NCBI GenBank assembly: GCA_947642745.1
Contig: CANRTU010000005.1
Location: 1-64,000, forward strand
Source of the DNA: an uncultured Eubacterium sp.
GTDB taxonomy: Bacteria; Bacillota; Clostridia; Lachnospirales; Lachnospiraceae
Direction of reading: 5' to 3'
Length of the DNA: 64,000 nucleotides
Both the position numbers and the translations under genes were made by a program. Of this stretch, positions 1 to 8,858 are shown piece by piece. The notes beneath the pieces were generated by a model. That model did no database searches and had not been told where the DNA came from. It was given only the letters and a program-made list of their open reading frames with translations. Each line of letters begins with the position of its first letter. The first letter of the stretch is position 1.

Positions 1-443
1 TATCAAAAAGTACACATTGTGATATGTACCTGAAAAAGACATATATGAATGATCGGGGTACTCAGAACGGGAAATAAGAGTACTGTCTGTCATCCGGGCA
101 GCGTAATAATTTTTGCGTTTATTGCCCGCAGGGAATTCTCAGAGTGTCTGTAAATCGTAAAGAAAATAATCTGATAATGAAGAGGTCTGGATCTGTGGAC
201 AATAGGTTTCAGAGCAGATAACTATCTGGATTACATATTGCAGGGAATGATGAAATCTGCCATGAAACACAAAAATGAAAAAGGAAGGAGGGTATGGCAG
301 AGATTGATTGTTAACAGTGCAGACCAGAGTGGGAATGAGGAGATAGCATACAGACATTCTGATCTTTTTACCGGATTTAAGAAAGAGCCGGTTTGTAACT
401 GATATTTATCTGGCCGTAAATTTATAACAGGAGGAAAATTTAA
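1..443. other. Intergenic region at left edge
   Basis: No convincing gene is visible on either strand; short open frames here lack ribosome binding sites and family resemblance. A small inverted repeat (GTACTC ... GAGTAC) lies near 59-93. An AGGAGG ribosome binding site just before 444 belongs to the first gene. Confidence 0.5.
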
Positions 444-1703
444 ATGAAAGCAATTAAAAAAATATCAGTATGTATTCTTGCCGTAGTGATGCTGGTAGTC
501 AATGCGCCTTTGGCGGAGTGCTATGCGGCAGGTTCGATGGAATACACATCGGCAACGGATATGGAATTTAATAAATTGTATCTTTTAAAACTGATAACTA
601 CTGACGCATATACAGGTGAACATAATTATACGTGGTATAAGTTTATGCCTGAAACATCTGCGGAAACGAAGATTGAAATCGTACAAACCGCATTGACAGG
701 TTACGGAGTAAAGGTTCATATATATGACAGTTTACTCCAGGAAATAAAAATCAGGGATAACAAATTAGATGTGCAAAAAAACGCTCTATACTATCTGAGA
801 ATGGATTCCTGGAATGGATCAGAAACAGAAATATCTTTTATGTTAAAAGCTTCCGGTGATAATAATGACAATTCCTCATCAGGTTCTTCAGGTCAGACAC
901 CGGGAAATGGTAACCAGTCGGATAACAACTCGGGAAGCAACTCCGGTAATGATTCGTCAAATAACAATCCGGGAAGCAACTCCGGTAATGATTCGTCAGA
1001 TAACAATTCGGGAAGCAACTCCGGTAATGATTCGTCAGACAACAATCCGGGAAATCATGATCCTGATGAAATAGATGGCGTAGACACAGATTTCTGGGAT
1101 GAAAATAACAGTGGCTCCGGTGTATATGACGATGAACTTCCGGTGCCGGAAATAACGGGAGTGGAAAATGACAGCCGCAGTATAAATATCACATGGTCAT
1201 GCGAGGATTCAGACAGTATTGACGGATATTATATTTATCGTTCCAAAGATGGCAGCAAGTGGAACAGAATCGCCACTATCAAGGATACAGAAATAGAAGA
1301 TTATGAAGACAGGGATATTACGGATGGCGATGTATGCGGATATATCATCTGCTCTTATGTAGAAGGGAACCGGAGTGAGAATTCTGTTCCTGAATATACG
1401 TGTTTTTTAAAGAAAGTCAGTATGAAAAGCGTAAAGAGTAATGCGTCCAGGCGGCTGAATGTGAAATGGAGTACAAATCCCGGGTGTTCCGGATACCAGA
1501 TCAGGGTCAGCACAACGAAATCTTTTACGAATACTACAACTGCAAGTATAAATGTAAATTCGAAATCACAAAGTTCAGAAACGATCAGCAGACTTAAAGG
1601 CGGCAAAAAGTATTATGTACAGATCAGGGCTTTCCGGACATATAATGGCGAGAATTATTATTCGGAATGGTCAGCGACGAAGAGTGTGAAAGTGAAACGT
1701 TAA
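444..1703 (+). CDS. Exported protein with Ser/Asn/Gly linker and two fibronectin type III-like domains
   Basis: A 419-residue protein preceded by AGGAGG. Residues 1-29 form a signal peptide (Lys-rich start, hydrophobic core, cleavage near CYAAGS). A compact domain of unknown type covers about 30-135. A low-complexity linker rich in Ser, Asn, Asp and Gly follows (about 138-210), built from a 13-residue repeat. Two fibronectin III-like beta domains cover about 230-322 and 325-419 (the second carries YYVQIRAFRTYNG, typical of this fold). No LPXTG anchor is seen, so the protein is secreted or held non-covalently. A strong hairpin follows the stop. Domain calls come from pattern recognition; the function is unknown, perhaps adhesion or wall-matrix binding. 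Confidence 0.8.
   Translation: MKAIKKISVCILAVVMLVVNAPLAECYAAGSMEYTSATDMEFNKLYLLKLITTDAYTGEHNYTWYKFMPETSAETKIEIVQTALTGYGVKVHIYDSLLQEIKIRDNKLDVQKNALYYLRMDSWNGSETEISFMLKASGDNNDNSSSGSSGQTPGNGNQSDNNSGSNSGNDSSNNNPGSNSGNDSSDNNSGSNSGNDSSDNNPGNHDPDEIDGVDTDFWDENNSGSGVYDDELPVPEITGVENDSRSINITWSCEDSDSIDGYYIYRSKDGSKWNRIATIKDTEIEDYEDRDITDGDVCGYIICSYVEGNRSENSVPEYTCFLKKVSMKSVKSNASRRLNVKWSTNPGCSGYQIRVSTTKSFTNTTTASINVNSKSQSSETISRLKGGKKYYVQIRAFRTYNGENYYSEWSATKSVKVKR
922..1050 (+). repeat. 39-bp in-frame tandem repeat, about 3.3 copies
   Basis: Three nearly identical 39-bp units (922-960, 961-999, 1000-1038) and part of a fourth encode the 13-residue repeat of the Ser/Asn/Gly linker. Because the unit is a multiple of three, slippage would change linker length without breaking the frame. 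Confidence 0.9.
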
Positions 1704-1741
1704 GAACTGAAATTGGAATAGTACATGCGCAGAATACTTAG

Positions 1742-1776
1742 TGTTGATGGCAATGTTGTACGCATTGCCATCAACA
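1742..1776 (+). terminator. Hairpin after the FN3 protein gene
   Basis: A perfect 14-bp stem (TGTTGATGGCAATG and its complement) with a 7-base loop lies 39 bases after the stop codon. Only three T follow it, so it may be a transcript-end or stability hairpin rather than a classical terminator. Confidence 0.6.
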
Positions 1777-2028
1777 TTTAAAGAAACGTTTATATCCCGG
1801 ACTTCCAGAATGTCACTTCCAAAAGAATGATCTGAAACCCGGGCTGGCAGAATGGCCGGTAAAGCAGACTGCTAAAGGGCATACGGAAAATTTTGAAAAA
1901 TTGCTCCAAGTAATAAATTAACTGTGGCTGTGATAGCAGGCAATGGAAAGATTTATGGGACAGAAAAGAAGGGAGGTATGTAACTAACTGATTGTAACCA
2001 TTATAAAAGTATGGAAGGATATTTTATT
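1777..2028. other. Intergenic region before the caspase-like gene
   Basis: AT-rich sequence without a convincing gene. A GGGAGG motif near 1970 has no start codon at a usable distance. Confidence 0.4.
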
Positions 2029-3651
2029 ATGATGATAAAAAACAATGTGTATAAAATTATTTTGACGGTGATGTTGTTCATGACAATTCTGACGATTGGA
2101 ATAGCAGGAAATTTCCAGGCAGTGATGGCGGAAGCGGAGTCAGGTGATAACATAGGGTTTAGCGTTAGTCTTCATCCGCCAATAGACGATAATTTTGTGA
2201 TTATCCCAGTGTCTTATATGTATACGTTTAATGTCACAGACAACTATACAGGAAATCTGGAGGACTATATTACAGTGGATAATGAAGAGATTGTGTCATA
2301 TTCGGGTTCCACTATTCAGGGGCTGAAAGAGGGAGAGACAGTTCTGCATTATCACAATGGAACAAAACAGAAGGATCTGACAATCAAAGTAGTTCCAGTG
2401 CTGGATTTGCGGGCAGGTAATATACAGGCTGAAGGGATGGGAAATAAAATTAAGTATAGCGCAACCATCGCAAATCATTCGGTAGAAGATGTCATAATTG
2501 AAGGATTTAATTTAGGTGGTTCTGTAGCTGGAACATCATTTGCAGTCTTGCCATGGGTTCATCAGAAGCTGGAATTAAAAGCGGGGGAAACAAAAGATGT
2601 ATCATTTTTTAGTGAAAAGCATAAAGAACTGGATGATTACCCTGCGGATAAAGATATAGCAAAAAGCGGGGCGGAACCGCCAACTGTATATGTGGAGTAT
2701 GAGGGAATTCATTTATTACTGAGTGGAAACAGATCGTTTCATGATCTGGATAGTGGTGAACTTCCTGAGTGGACATTGTTTGCAAGCATAAGTTATTATG
2801 GTGATATGACTTTGGAACAATGTATTAAATACCGTGAGGGTTATGGGGAAGAAAACGATGATGATAATGGTGGACAAAATACAAATCCTGCGAAAGCTTC
2901 AAAGAAACTTTATGCGCTTCTGGTTGGAGGGGCAAAGGATGCCAGATCGGGAGACAGCAGAAATGATGTTTCTTTATTTGAAAAAAATCTGCTGAAATAT
3001 GCCCCGTCAGGATACAAAGTAAACAAAAAGAATATACAGAAAGCTTTATTCAATAATAATATGACACGTTCAGGACTGGATAAAAAAATACGTACTGCAT
3101 TTAAAAACGCTACCAGCCGGGATATTTGTTATATTTATTATCAGGGGCACGGCAGTTGGAAAGAAGGCACGAAAAAGGGCGGTATATTTCTGGATGAGAA
3201 ACCATATTATTATCCATATCAGGAGCTGATGGAAACAATCAGTAAGGCAGTAAAGGGAAAAGTAGTTGTAATCCTCGACTGCTGTCATGCGGGCGGATAT
3301 GTAGATGCTGCAAAAAAATGCAGTGCAAAAAAACGTATGACAGTGTTAGCGGCATGTGAAACTGACGAGACAGAAGGAGATACTCCGGATGAAGTAACAG
3401 GAATTTATGTCGTGGATGCCACAATTGCAGCTATAAAAAAAGAAGCGCTGACACGGGATGGTTTATATGCGAATTTTACATTTGCTTTGTCGAAAGGTTT
3501 AAGAAAACGTACAGCGGATAAAAACAAAGATGAATTATATACAGCGAATGAAATATATTCTTATACAAAACAGGCTAATTCCAAAAAAGGACAGACTGTG
3601 AGAATGTATGCGGCTGATAAAAATCAGGTTTTGTTTAGTTATTCCGGATAG
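2029..3651 (+). CDS. Exported caspase-like (peptidase C14 family) protein
   Basis: A 540-residue protein from ATG 2029, preferred over ATG 2011 because GGAAGGA at 2013-2019 is well spaced from it. Residues 1-33 are a signal peptide or anchor. The N-terminal half holds beta-domain sequence, including a CARDB-like stretch at about 125-185. The C-terminal ~230 residues are a caspase/metacaspase p20-like domain: the catalytic His lies in YYQGHGSW (about residue 374) and the catalytic Cys in LDCCHAGG (about 419), each after a hydrophobic beta strand. The family cleaves after Asp or basic residues; specificity cannot be read here. Being exported, it is unlikely to act in intracellular defence; processing of a surface protein is an inference. 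Confidence 0.82.
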   Translation: MMIKNNVYKIILTVMLFMTILTIGIAGNFQAVMAEAESGDNIGFSVSLHPPIDDNFVIIPVSYMYTFNVTDNYTGNLEDYITVDNEEIVSYSGSTIQGLKEGETVLHYHNGTKQKDLTIKVVPVLDLRAGNIQAEGMGNKIKYSATIANHSVEDVIIEGFNLGGSVAGTSFAVLPWVHQKLELKAGETKDVSFFSEKHKELDDYPADKDIAKSGAEPPTVYVEYEGIHLLLSGNRSFHDLDSGELPEWTLFASISYYGDMTLEQCIKYREGYGEENDDDNGGQNTNPAKASKKLYALLVGGAKDARSGDSRNDVSLFEKNLLKYAPSGYKVNKKNIQKALFNNNMTRSGLDKKIRTAFKNATSRDICYIYYQGHGSWKEGTKKGGIFLDEKPYYYPYQELMETISKAVKGKVVVILDCCHAGGYVDAAKKCSAKKRMTVLAACETDETEGDTPDEVTGIYVVDATIAAIKKEALTRDGLYANFTFALSKGLRKRTADKNKDELYTANEIYSYTKQANSKKGQTVRMYAADKNQVLFSYSG

Positions 3652-3654
3652 GGA

Positions 3655-3699
3655 TATTCCGTCTGGGTGGCAATATGGTATTGCTATCCGGACGGAATA
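3655..3699 (+). terminator. Long hairpin after the caspase-like gene
   Basis: A stem of about 21 bp with a few G-T pairs (TATTCCGTC ... GACGGAATA at its base) begins three bases after the stop. It is not followed by a T tract, so the role in termination is inferred. Confidence 0.55.
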
Positions 3700-4289
3700 A
3701 GTCAGTCAGGGATTCCGGCAGTATTAAGTTATCCATAGTCTGGAAAAAGGGCATGGGTAACATATTTTCCAATACTTCACAATTTTAACAGGCTGGCCAT
3801 TTCGTTTCCAGTATGATTTATTATCTGATACCACACCATGTTACAGGGTATATCATAATTGTCTGCGTATTGTCTGGCAGAACATACACGTTCTTTATAG
3901 TCATTGTTTTTCTGAAATCATATCTATTGCAAAATTAATTTTATTCAAAATTTTTTCAGAATGATGTTTATGATATAAAATTATGAGTCTATAGAAATTA
4001 CACATGTTTTCCCGTCTTCACTATTTTGGGTACGATGAAATTTTTTCCGGGTATTTCCGCCTTTCTGAAATTATTTATTAATTTTCACTCTGATTTCTAT
4101 ATTACATTTCATGATAAATTCAAATAGTCCCAGAGTAAATAACAGACGAACACGGTTTGGAAAACAGAAAGCTGGAAGTCATTTTGGAATAAAATGAACA
4201 AAAGATCCTGCAGCTGGTAGAGCCGGGTTCATGTTGCAAAAGCAAAGAAAATATGCCAGAAACCTGCCTGAATTCAGGGAATAACTGAA
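3700..4289. other. AT-rich gene-free stretch
   Basis: About 590 bases with no supported gene on either strand. Short tRNA-like words near 4210-4235 do not build a tRNA. It separates the exported-protein pair from the glycan locus. Confidence 0.5.
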
Positions 4290-4290
4290 G

Positions 4291-4314
4291 TTAAAAAAAG
4301 TATACTTTTTTTAA
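4291..4314. promoter_or_regulatory. Palindromic operator-like site 1
   Basis: A perfect 24-bp palindrome centred on GTATAC with flanking A and T runs; core AAAAAAGTATACTTTTTT. It shares this 18-base core with a second palindrome centred exactly 137 bases downstream. Binding by the adjacent recombinase-like protein is an inference. Confidence 0.7.
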
Positions 4315-4330
4315 GTTACTAAATACCTGT

Positions 4331-4350
4331 TGATAGTATTGATTCTATCA
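4331..4350. promoter_or_regulatory. Short inverted repeat between the operator-like sites
   Basis: TGATAG (4331-4336) and CTATCA (4345-4350) form a 6-bp inverted repeat with an 8-base gap, between the two long palindromes. It could be a further protein-binding site; evidence is limited to the symmetry. Confidence 0.3.
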
Positions 4351-4425
4351 TTATTTCGACAAGAATGCAAGAAAAAATAATAGTGTTTTTTGTTTATTAT
4401 GACGGAATTTTATACCAGAAAAATG

Positions 4426-4453
4426 TGTTGAAAAAAGTATACTTTTTTCAACA
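4426..4453. promoter_or_regulatory. Palindromic operator-like site 2
   Basis: A perfect 28-bp palindrome with the core AAAAAAGTATACTTTTTT, ending 21 bases before the ATG of the recombinase-like gene and just upstream of its ribosome binding site. The placement is typical of an autoregulatory operator. Confidence 0.72.
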
Positions 4454-4474
4454 AGAAGTTGCAGGGAGTGATCT

Positions 4475-5089
4475 ATGAGACGGATATACGGTTATGTGCG
4501 TATCCGGTTTCCCGGGCAGGATGCGGACAATCCGATTATTACTATGCGTGAAATGCAGGTTCCGGAAAAAGATATTTTCATAGACAGGCAGGAACAGTAC
4601 GATGACAGTTATATAGAATATCAGAAATTGCTACAGAGACTGAAAGCAGATGATCTGCTTTATATTAAGAGTCTGAACGATCTGGGGACGGATTATCAGG
4701 AGATCGGACAACAATGGAGAACGCTGACCAAAGTCAAAAGGGCGGATGTGGTTGTGCTGGATATGCCGCAATTAGATACCCGGCGTGGAAAAACCCAGTT
4801 TGATACACTGGTGGCAGATATTGTACAGTCTATGCTGGAATATGCGCCAGATGCAGAACGGTCGGCAAGAAAACGCAGACAGCTGGAAGGCATTGCGCAG
4901 GCAAAGAGACGAGGTGTGCAGTTTGGCAGACCGGAACTGCCTTTGCCAGAGAATTTTTTGCAGGTGTATCAGAGCTGGCGAAGAAAAGAAGTAAATGGAG
5001 AAAAAGCAGCGCAAATGTGTCATATGTCAAAAGCTAATTTTTATAAAAAAGCAAGGGAACAAAAGGCGCAGGAAGAAAGCTGTAATTAA
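4475..5089 (+). CDS. Catalytically degenerate serine recombinase homologue, probable DNA-binding regulator
   Basis: A 204-residue protein with resolvase/invertase layout: N-terminal fold (1-~120), long helix and arm with QAKRRGVQFGRPE (about 142-154), and a C-terminal helix-turn-helix (about 160-195). The catalytic positions are changed. GYVRIRFPGQ replaces the GYxRVSTxxQ motif, so the nucleophile Ser becomes Arg11. SLNDLGTDYQEI replaces SxDRLGRxxxEI, so Asp, Arg and Arg become Asn68, Asp69 and Thr72. It should not cut DNA but should still bind it. It sits directly before the glycan locus and just after two shared palindromes, which suggests a transcription regulator that also controls itself. 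A good GGGAG site precedes the ATG. Confidence 0.8.
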   Translation: MRRIYGYVRIRFPGQDADNPIITMREMQVPEKDIFIDRQEQYDDSYIEYQKLLQRLKADDLLYIKSLNDLGTDYQEIGQQWRTLTKVKRADVVVLDMPQLDTRRGKTQFDTLVADIVQSMLEYAPDAERSARKRRQLEGIAQAKRRGVQFGRPELPLPENFLQVYQSWRRKEVNGEKAAQMCHMSKANFYKKAREQKAQEESCN

Positions 5090-5223
5090 TCTGGTCTGTT
5101 TATACCGGCCTGTATATGTGACAGAAAGTGATTTTGAAAAGCGCCGGGTTGAAAAAGATTATTTCTGAGGTGATGTGGAATCCCTGTGTAAAAGATGGAT
5201 CATATAATTGAAAAGGAGAAGCG

Positions 5224-6609
5224 ATGAGAAAAGCACAAAAAGAGCAGGCGGAAAATTTCATAGCGAATATAGTGTGTGCTCATAAGTGCATATTCATGAC
5301 AAAAAACAGGCAGCATACAGAGTTCATTTTGGAAGTTCTGGAAGATTGTCAGTCTGGAGCGATGATACTTGGGAAAATGATTGAAGAATCTGAAGGTGAG
5401 AGATTTCCAACGATAGCTTTATTGGAAAAATATTGTGAACTGATTTATACAGTTTATGAAAATCTGTTAAATGAACATCAGGGACAAATAATACATGGCT
5501 GCATGAATGCTGTTAACAGCGAACTTTATATTATACTTGGGCAGATTGAATCCAGTGTCAGGAATGAAATAAAGGTAAAAAAAGAAGCTGTGTTTCTGCC
5601 ATATAAGGCGTCCATGTGGGATTCACTGGAATCTGTATGGATGGCACTGGATCAGAATGAGAATTATGATGCTTATGTGGTGCCAGTTCCGTATTATGAT
5701 AAAAATCCAGACGGGAGCTTTCGGGAATTTCATTATGAGATTAGCGGGTATCCGGAAAATGTGCCGGTAGTGGACTATCGGAGTTATGACATTGAGAAAC
5801 GGCGGCCGGATGAAGTGTATATTCATTCACCGTATGATGAATTTAACTATGTGACCAGTGTTGAGCCTTTTTATTATTCAAAAAATCTAAAAAAGTATAC
5901 AGATAAGCTTGTATATATTCCATATTTCATTTTAGAAGAGCCGGATCCGGAAGATACCGCTGTATTAGAAGCCATGGAACATTTTGTTACTGTTCCTGCT
6001 GTTATTCACGCAGATCAGGTGATTGTGCAATCAGAGGCAATGCGGGATGCGTATGTAAAGATTATGACAAAATATATGGAAGGAAAGGGGATGACACAGG
6101 AGTACTGGGAACAGAAGATTCTTGGCACGGGCTCGCCAAAATTTGACGGGCTTGCCAGTCTGCGCCAGAAGGATTTAAAAATTCCGGAACAGTGGAAGAG
6201 AGTTGTTTGTAAACCGGATGGTACATTCAAAAAAATTGTGCTTTATAATACAACAGTTACGGGATTGCTGGAACACAGTGACAGATACATTGCGAAGATG
6301 AGGGACGTATTCCGGATCTTTGAGAAAAATAAAGAGAATGTGGCGCTGCTCTGGCGTCCGCATCCACTGATACAGGCAACTATTTCATCCATGAGACCGC
6401 AGCTCTGGGGAGAGTTCTTAAAGGTCAAAAACGAGTATCTGGAAGCGGGATGGGGAATTTATGATGATTCCGCAGAGCTTTCCAGGGCAATCGGAGTCAG
6501 TGACGCTTATTATGGAGATGGAAGTTCGGTGGTGCAGCTTTGTCAGCGGGTAAAAGTGCCGGTTATGATACAGAATTGTAAAATTATCAGCCGGTCAGGG
6601 GCTGAATAA
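5224..6609 (+). CDS. CDP-glycerol glycerophosphotransferase-like / GT-B type transferase
   Basis: A 461-residue cytoplasmic protein with AAAGGAG before the ATG. After a helical N-terminal region (1-~115) comes a GT-B-like fold with VAPLL-type WRPHPLIQATI (about 378-390) and YYGDGSSVVQLC (about 430-441), motifs seen in the CDP-glycerol:poly(glycerophosphate) transferase family and in transferases of Clostridia glycan loci. It opens the biosynthetic operon. The donor may be CDP-glycerol or a CMP-linked nonulosonate; the sequence does not decide. I recognise the family broadly, not the exact enzyme. Confidence 0.6.
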   Translation: MRKAQKEQAENFIANIVCAHKCIFMTKNRQHTEFILEVLEDCQSGAMILGKMIEESEGERFPTIALLEKYCELIYTVYENLLNEHQGQIIHGCMNAVNSELYIILGQIESSVRNEIKVKKEAVFLPYKASMWDSLESVWMALDQNENYDAYVVPVPYYDKNPDGSFREFHYEISGYPENVPVVDYRSYDIEKRRPDEVYIHSPYDEFNYVTSVEPFYYSKNLKKYTDKLVYIPYFILEEPDPEDTAVLEAMEHFVTVPAVIHADQVIVQSEAMRDAYVKIMTKYMEGKGMTQEYWEQKILGTGSPKFDGLASLRQKDLKIPEQWKRVVCKPDGTFKKIVLYNTTVTGLLEHSDRYIAKMRDVFRIFEKNKENVALLWRPHPLIQATISSMRPQLWGEFLKVKNEYLEAGWGIYDDSAELSRAIGVSDAYYGDGSSVVQLCQRVKVPVMIQNCKIISRSGAE

Positions 6610-6659
6610 GATGAATTCTGATTTTTGGTAAAAGATATATTGTGAAGGAGAAAAAACGA

Positions 6660-7802
6660 ATGATTTCAATGGCTGTTCCTGACCTGACAGGAAATGAGAG
6701 GGCGTATCTGAACGATTGCATAGATACGACGTATGTATCTTCGATCGGCGCTTACGTGGACAGACTGGAAAAAATGACAGCTGATATATGTGGAGCGGAA
6801 TATGCAGTGGCAGTTTCGTCTGGAACGACCGGACTGCACCTGGCATTATATGGATACGGGGTACGTCCGGGCGATCTCGTAATCATTCCGTCTTTTACAT
6901 TCATTGCGACTGCTAATGCGGTGAGTCATTGTGGGGCGGTTCCATGGTTAATGGATATTTGTCCGCAATCATGGACGATGGATGCGGAACAATTGGAAAG
7001 GGAGTTGTCAAAAAAAACAATACGCAATGAATCCGGTCTGATTCACATTCAGAGTGGACGCAGAGTTGCTGCGATCGTGCCGGTTTATACACTTGGAAAT
7101 ATTCCGGATATGGACAGGATCATGGAACTTGCCGGGGAATACCGGTTACCAGTAATCGCAGATGCTGCCGCTGCAATAGGAGCGAAATATAATGGTCTGG
7201 ATATTGGAAGATTTTCTGATTGTTCAGTGTTGTCATTCAATGGGAATAAGACGGTGACAGCGGGCGGCGGCGGGGCAATTATAGGAAATGATGAAGCGGC
7301 TGTATACAGACTCAGACATCTTTCCACAACAGCAAGAGTTAGTGCGGAATATGACTTTGACATGGTAGGGTATAATTACCGGATGACCAATCTGCAGGCA
7401 GCCGTGGGATGCGCACAGTTAGAAAGAGCGGAAAATCTCGTTGGGAGAAAACGCTATATCAGAAAGAAATACAGGGAACTGCTGGAGAAAGTTGCGGGAA
7501 TCTGTTTCTTTCCGGAACCGGAAAATAATATTTCGTCATGCTGGCTTTCGGGAATAGTAATAAGAAATGGAAATTTAAGAAAATTGCGGGAAATTTGTAT
7601 CAGTCTTAAAAATAAAGGAATTGAGGCAAGAACGTTCTGGAAACCGGTTCATTTACAGGAACCGTATAAAAATGCTGTGCGTACGGATGCGCTTGAGGTT
7701 ACAGACGGAATATGGGATAAGATACTGACGTTGCCGTGTTCTACTAATATAACAGATCAGCAGATACATGAAGTTGTCAGGAATATAAAGGAAATTGTAT
7801 AA
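6660..7802 (+). CDS. legC: LegC-type DegT/DnrJ/EryC1 aminotransferase
   Basis: A 380-residue PLP-dependent sugar aminotransferase. ATG 6660 is chosen because AAGGAG at 6645-6650 sits nine bases ahead; an upstream GTG at 6642 overlaps that site. Family marks are VSSGTTGLHLAL (PLP phosphate region), ADAAAAIGAKYNG, and the Schiff-base lysine in FNGNKTVTAGGGG. In legionaminic acid synthesis LegC transfers an amino group to C4 of the 4-keto-6-deoxy-GlcNAc made by LegB. The legB, legG, legI and legF genes nearby support this over other DegT roles. Confidence 0.85.
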   Translation: MISMAVPDLTGNERAYLNDCIDTTYVSSIGAYVDRLEKMTADICGAEYAVAVSSGTTGLHLALYGYGVRPGDLVIIPSFTFIATANAVSHCGAVPWLMDICPQSWTMDAEQLERELSKKTIRNESGLIHIQSGRRVAAIVPVYTLGNIPDMDRIMELAGEYRLPVIADAAAAIGAKYNGLDIGRFSDCSVLSFNGNKTVTAGGGGAIIGNDEAAVYRLRHLSTTARVSAEYDFDMVGYNYRMTNLQAAVGCAQLERAENLVGRKRYIRKKYRELLEKVAGICFFPEPENNISSCWLSGIVIRNGNLRKLREICISLKNKGIEARTFWKPVHLQEPYKNAVRTDALEVTDGIWDKILTLPCSTNITDQQIHEVVRNIKEIV

Positions 7803-7805
7803 ATT

Positions 7806-8858
7806 ATGGAAATAGAAGATTTTATTGTTCCAATAGATATACCAGTGGTGGAACTCATGAAGCAGATTGACCGGAATGCGAAAGGTGTTGTGTATGTATG
7901 TGATGCAGACAGAAAACTGCTGGGAGTAATTACAGATGGAGATGTGAGACGGGCAATCATCCGGAGCGGAAGGCTTGATATGTGCGCACAGTCCATTATG
8001 AAAGCGGATCCTGTAACAGTTAAGGAAGAAGAGCGTGGACAGTCACTGGAAATAATGAAAAAGTATGTGCTTCGTTCTGTTCCTGTTATTTCAGAAAACG
8101 GAAGATTGCTGGAACTGCGTTTTAGTGATGATACACGGTTTCCTGTGTCAGAGAATAAAATTGATGCGCCGGTAGTTATTATGGCAGGCGGAAAGGGTGT
8201 CAGGCTTAAGCCTTATACCAATATTCTTCCAAAGCCTTTAATTCCGATTGGGGATAAAACCATTACAGAGCATATAATTAACCGTTTTGTAAATGCGGGA
8301 TGCAGCCATTTTGATATAATTGTGAATTATAAAAAGCATTTTATTAAGGCCTATTTCAGGGATTTTGATACTGAGGCGGTTATCAGTTTTATAGATGAAA
8401 ATGAGTTTTTAGGAACTGCCGGAGGATTGCGCCTGCTGCCTGGAAAGTATCATGAATCTTTCTTTATGACAAACTGCGATATTCTGATTGAGGAAAATTA
8501 TTCAGAAATCATGAAGTATCATAGGAAGAGTAATAATCTTGCAACAATTGTCTGTGCGGTAAAAAATATTACCCTGCCATATGGAATTATAAAAACCAGG
8601 AAAGATGGAAGCATAAGCGCCATTCAGGAGAAACCGGATATATCGTCTATTGTTAATACCGGGTTTTACGTATTGGAACCGGAATTTCTTGAAAGAATAC
8701 CAGAAGGAAAAGAATCACAGATAACGGACGTATTTCAGTCATGCATTGATGAGGGAATGCGGATCGGTATTTATCCTGTATCGGAAGAGAAGTGGATGGA
8801 CATGGGTCAGATGAATGAATTGCGTAAAATGACAGAACGACTGGGAGATATTGAATGA
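7806..8858 (+). CDS. ptmE: PtmE-like CBS-domain sugar-1-phosphate guanylyltransferase
   Basis: A 350-residue protein: two CBS motifs (about 1-115) followed by a nucleotidyltransferase domain starting APVVIMAGGKGVRLKPYT, with the KPLIPIG motif. This arrangement is that of PtmE, the glucosamine-1-phosphate guanylyltransferase that starts the GDP-linked legionaminic acid route in Campylobacter. The gene begins three bases after legC and ends overlapping the next start (ATGA), so the set is translationally coupled. The CBS pair suggests nucleotide-dependent control. Guanylyl specificity is inferred from family and context. Confidence 0.8.
   Translation: MEIEDFIVPIDIPVVELMKQIDRNAKGVVYVCDADRKLLGVITDGDVRRAIIRSGRLDMCAQSIMKADPVTVKEEERGQSLEIMKKYVLRSVPVISENGRLLELRFSDDTRFPVSENKIDAPVVIMAGGKGVRLKPYTNILPKPLIPIGDKTITEHIINRFVNAGCSHFDIIVNYKKHFIKAYFRDFDTEAVISFIDENEFLGTAGGLRLLPGKYHESFFMTNCDILIEENYSEIMKYHRKSNNLATIVCAVKNITLPYGIIKTRKDGSISAIQEKPDISSIVNTGFYVLEPEFLERIPEGKESQITDVFQSCIDEGMRIGIYPVSEEKWMDMGQMNELRKMTERLGDIE

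Noticed and set aside
856-1074. Second open frame inside the repeat linker of the first gene
   Set aside because: It arises because the 39-bp repeat is open in another frame; no start signal of its own.
4210-4235. tRNA-like words AGCTGGTAGAGC and GGGTTC
   Set aside because: D-arm and T-arm words are only a few bases apart with no anticodon arm or acceptor stem; not a tRNA.
5889-5900. Half of the AAAAAAGTATAC operator core inside the first transferase gene
   Set aside because: Only a half-site, within coding sequence that explains it; no symmetry.
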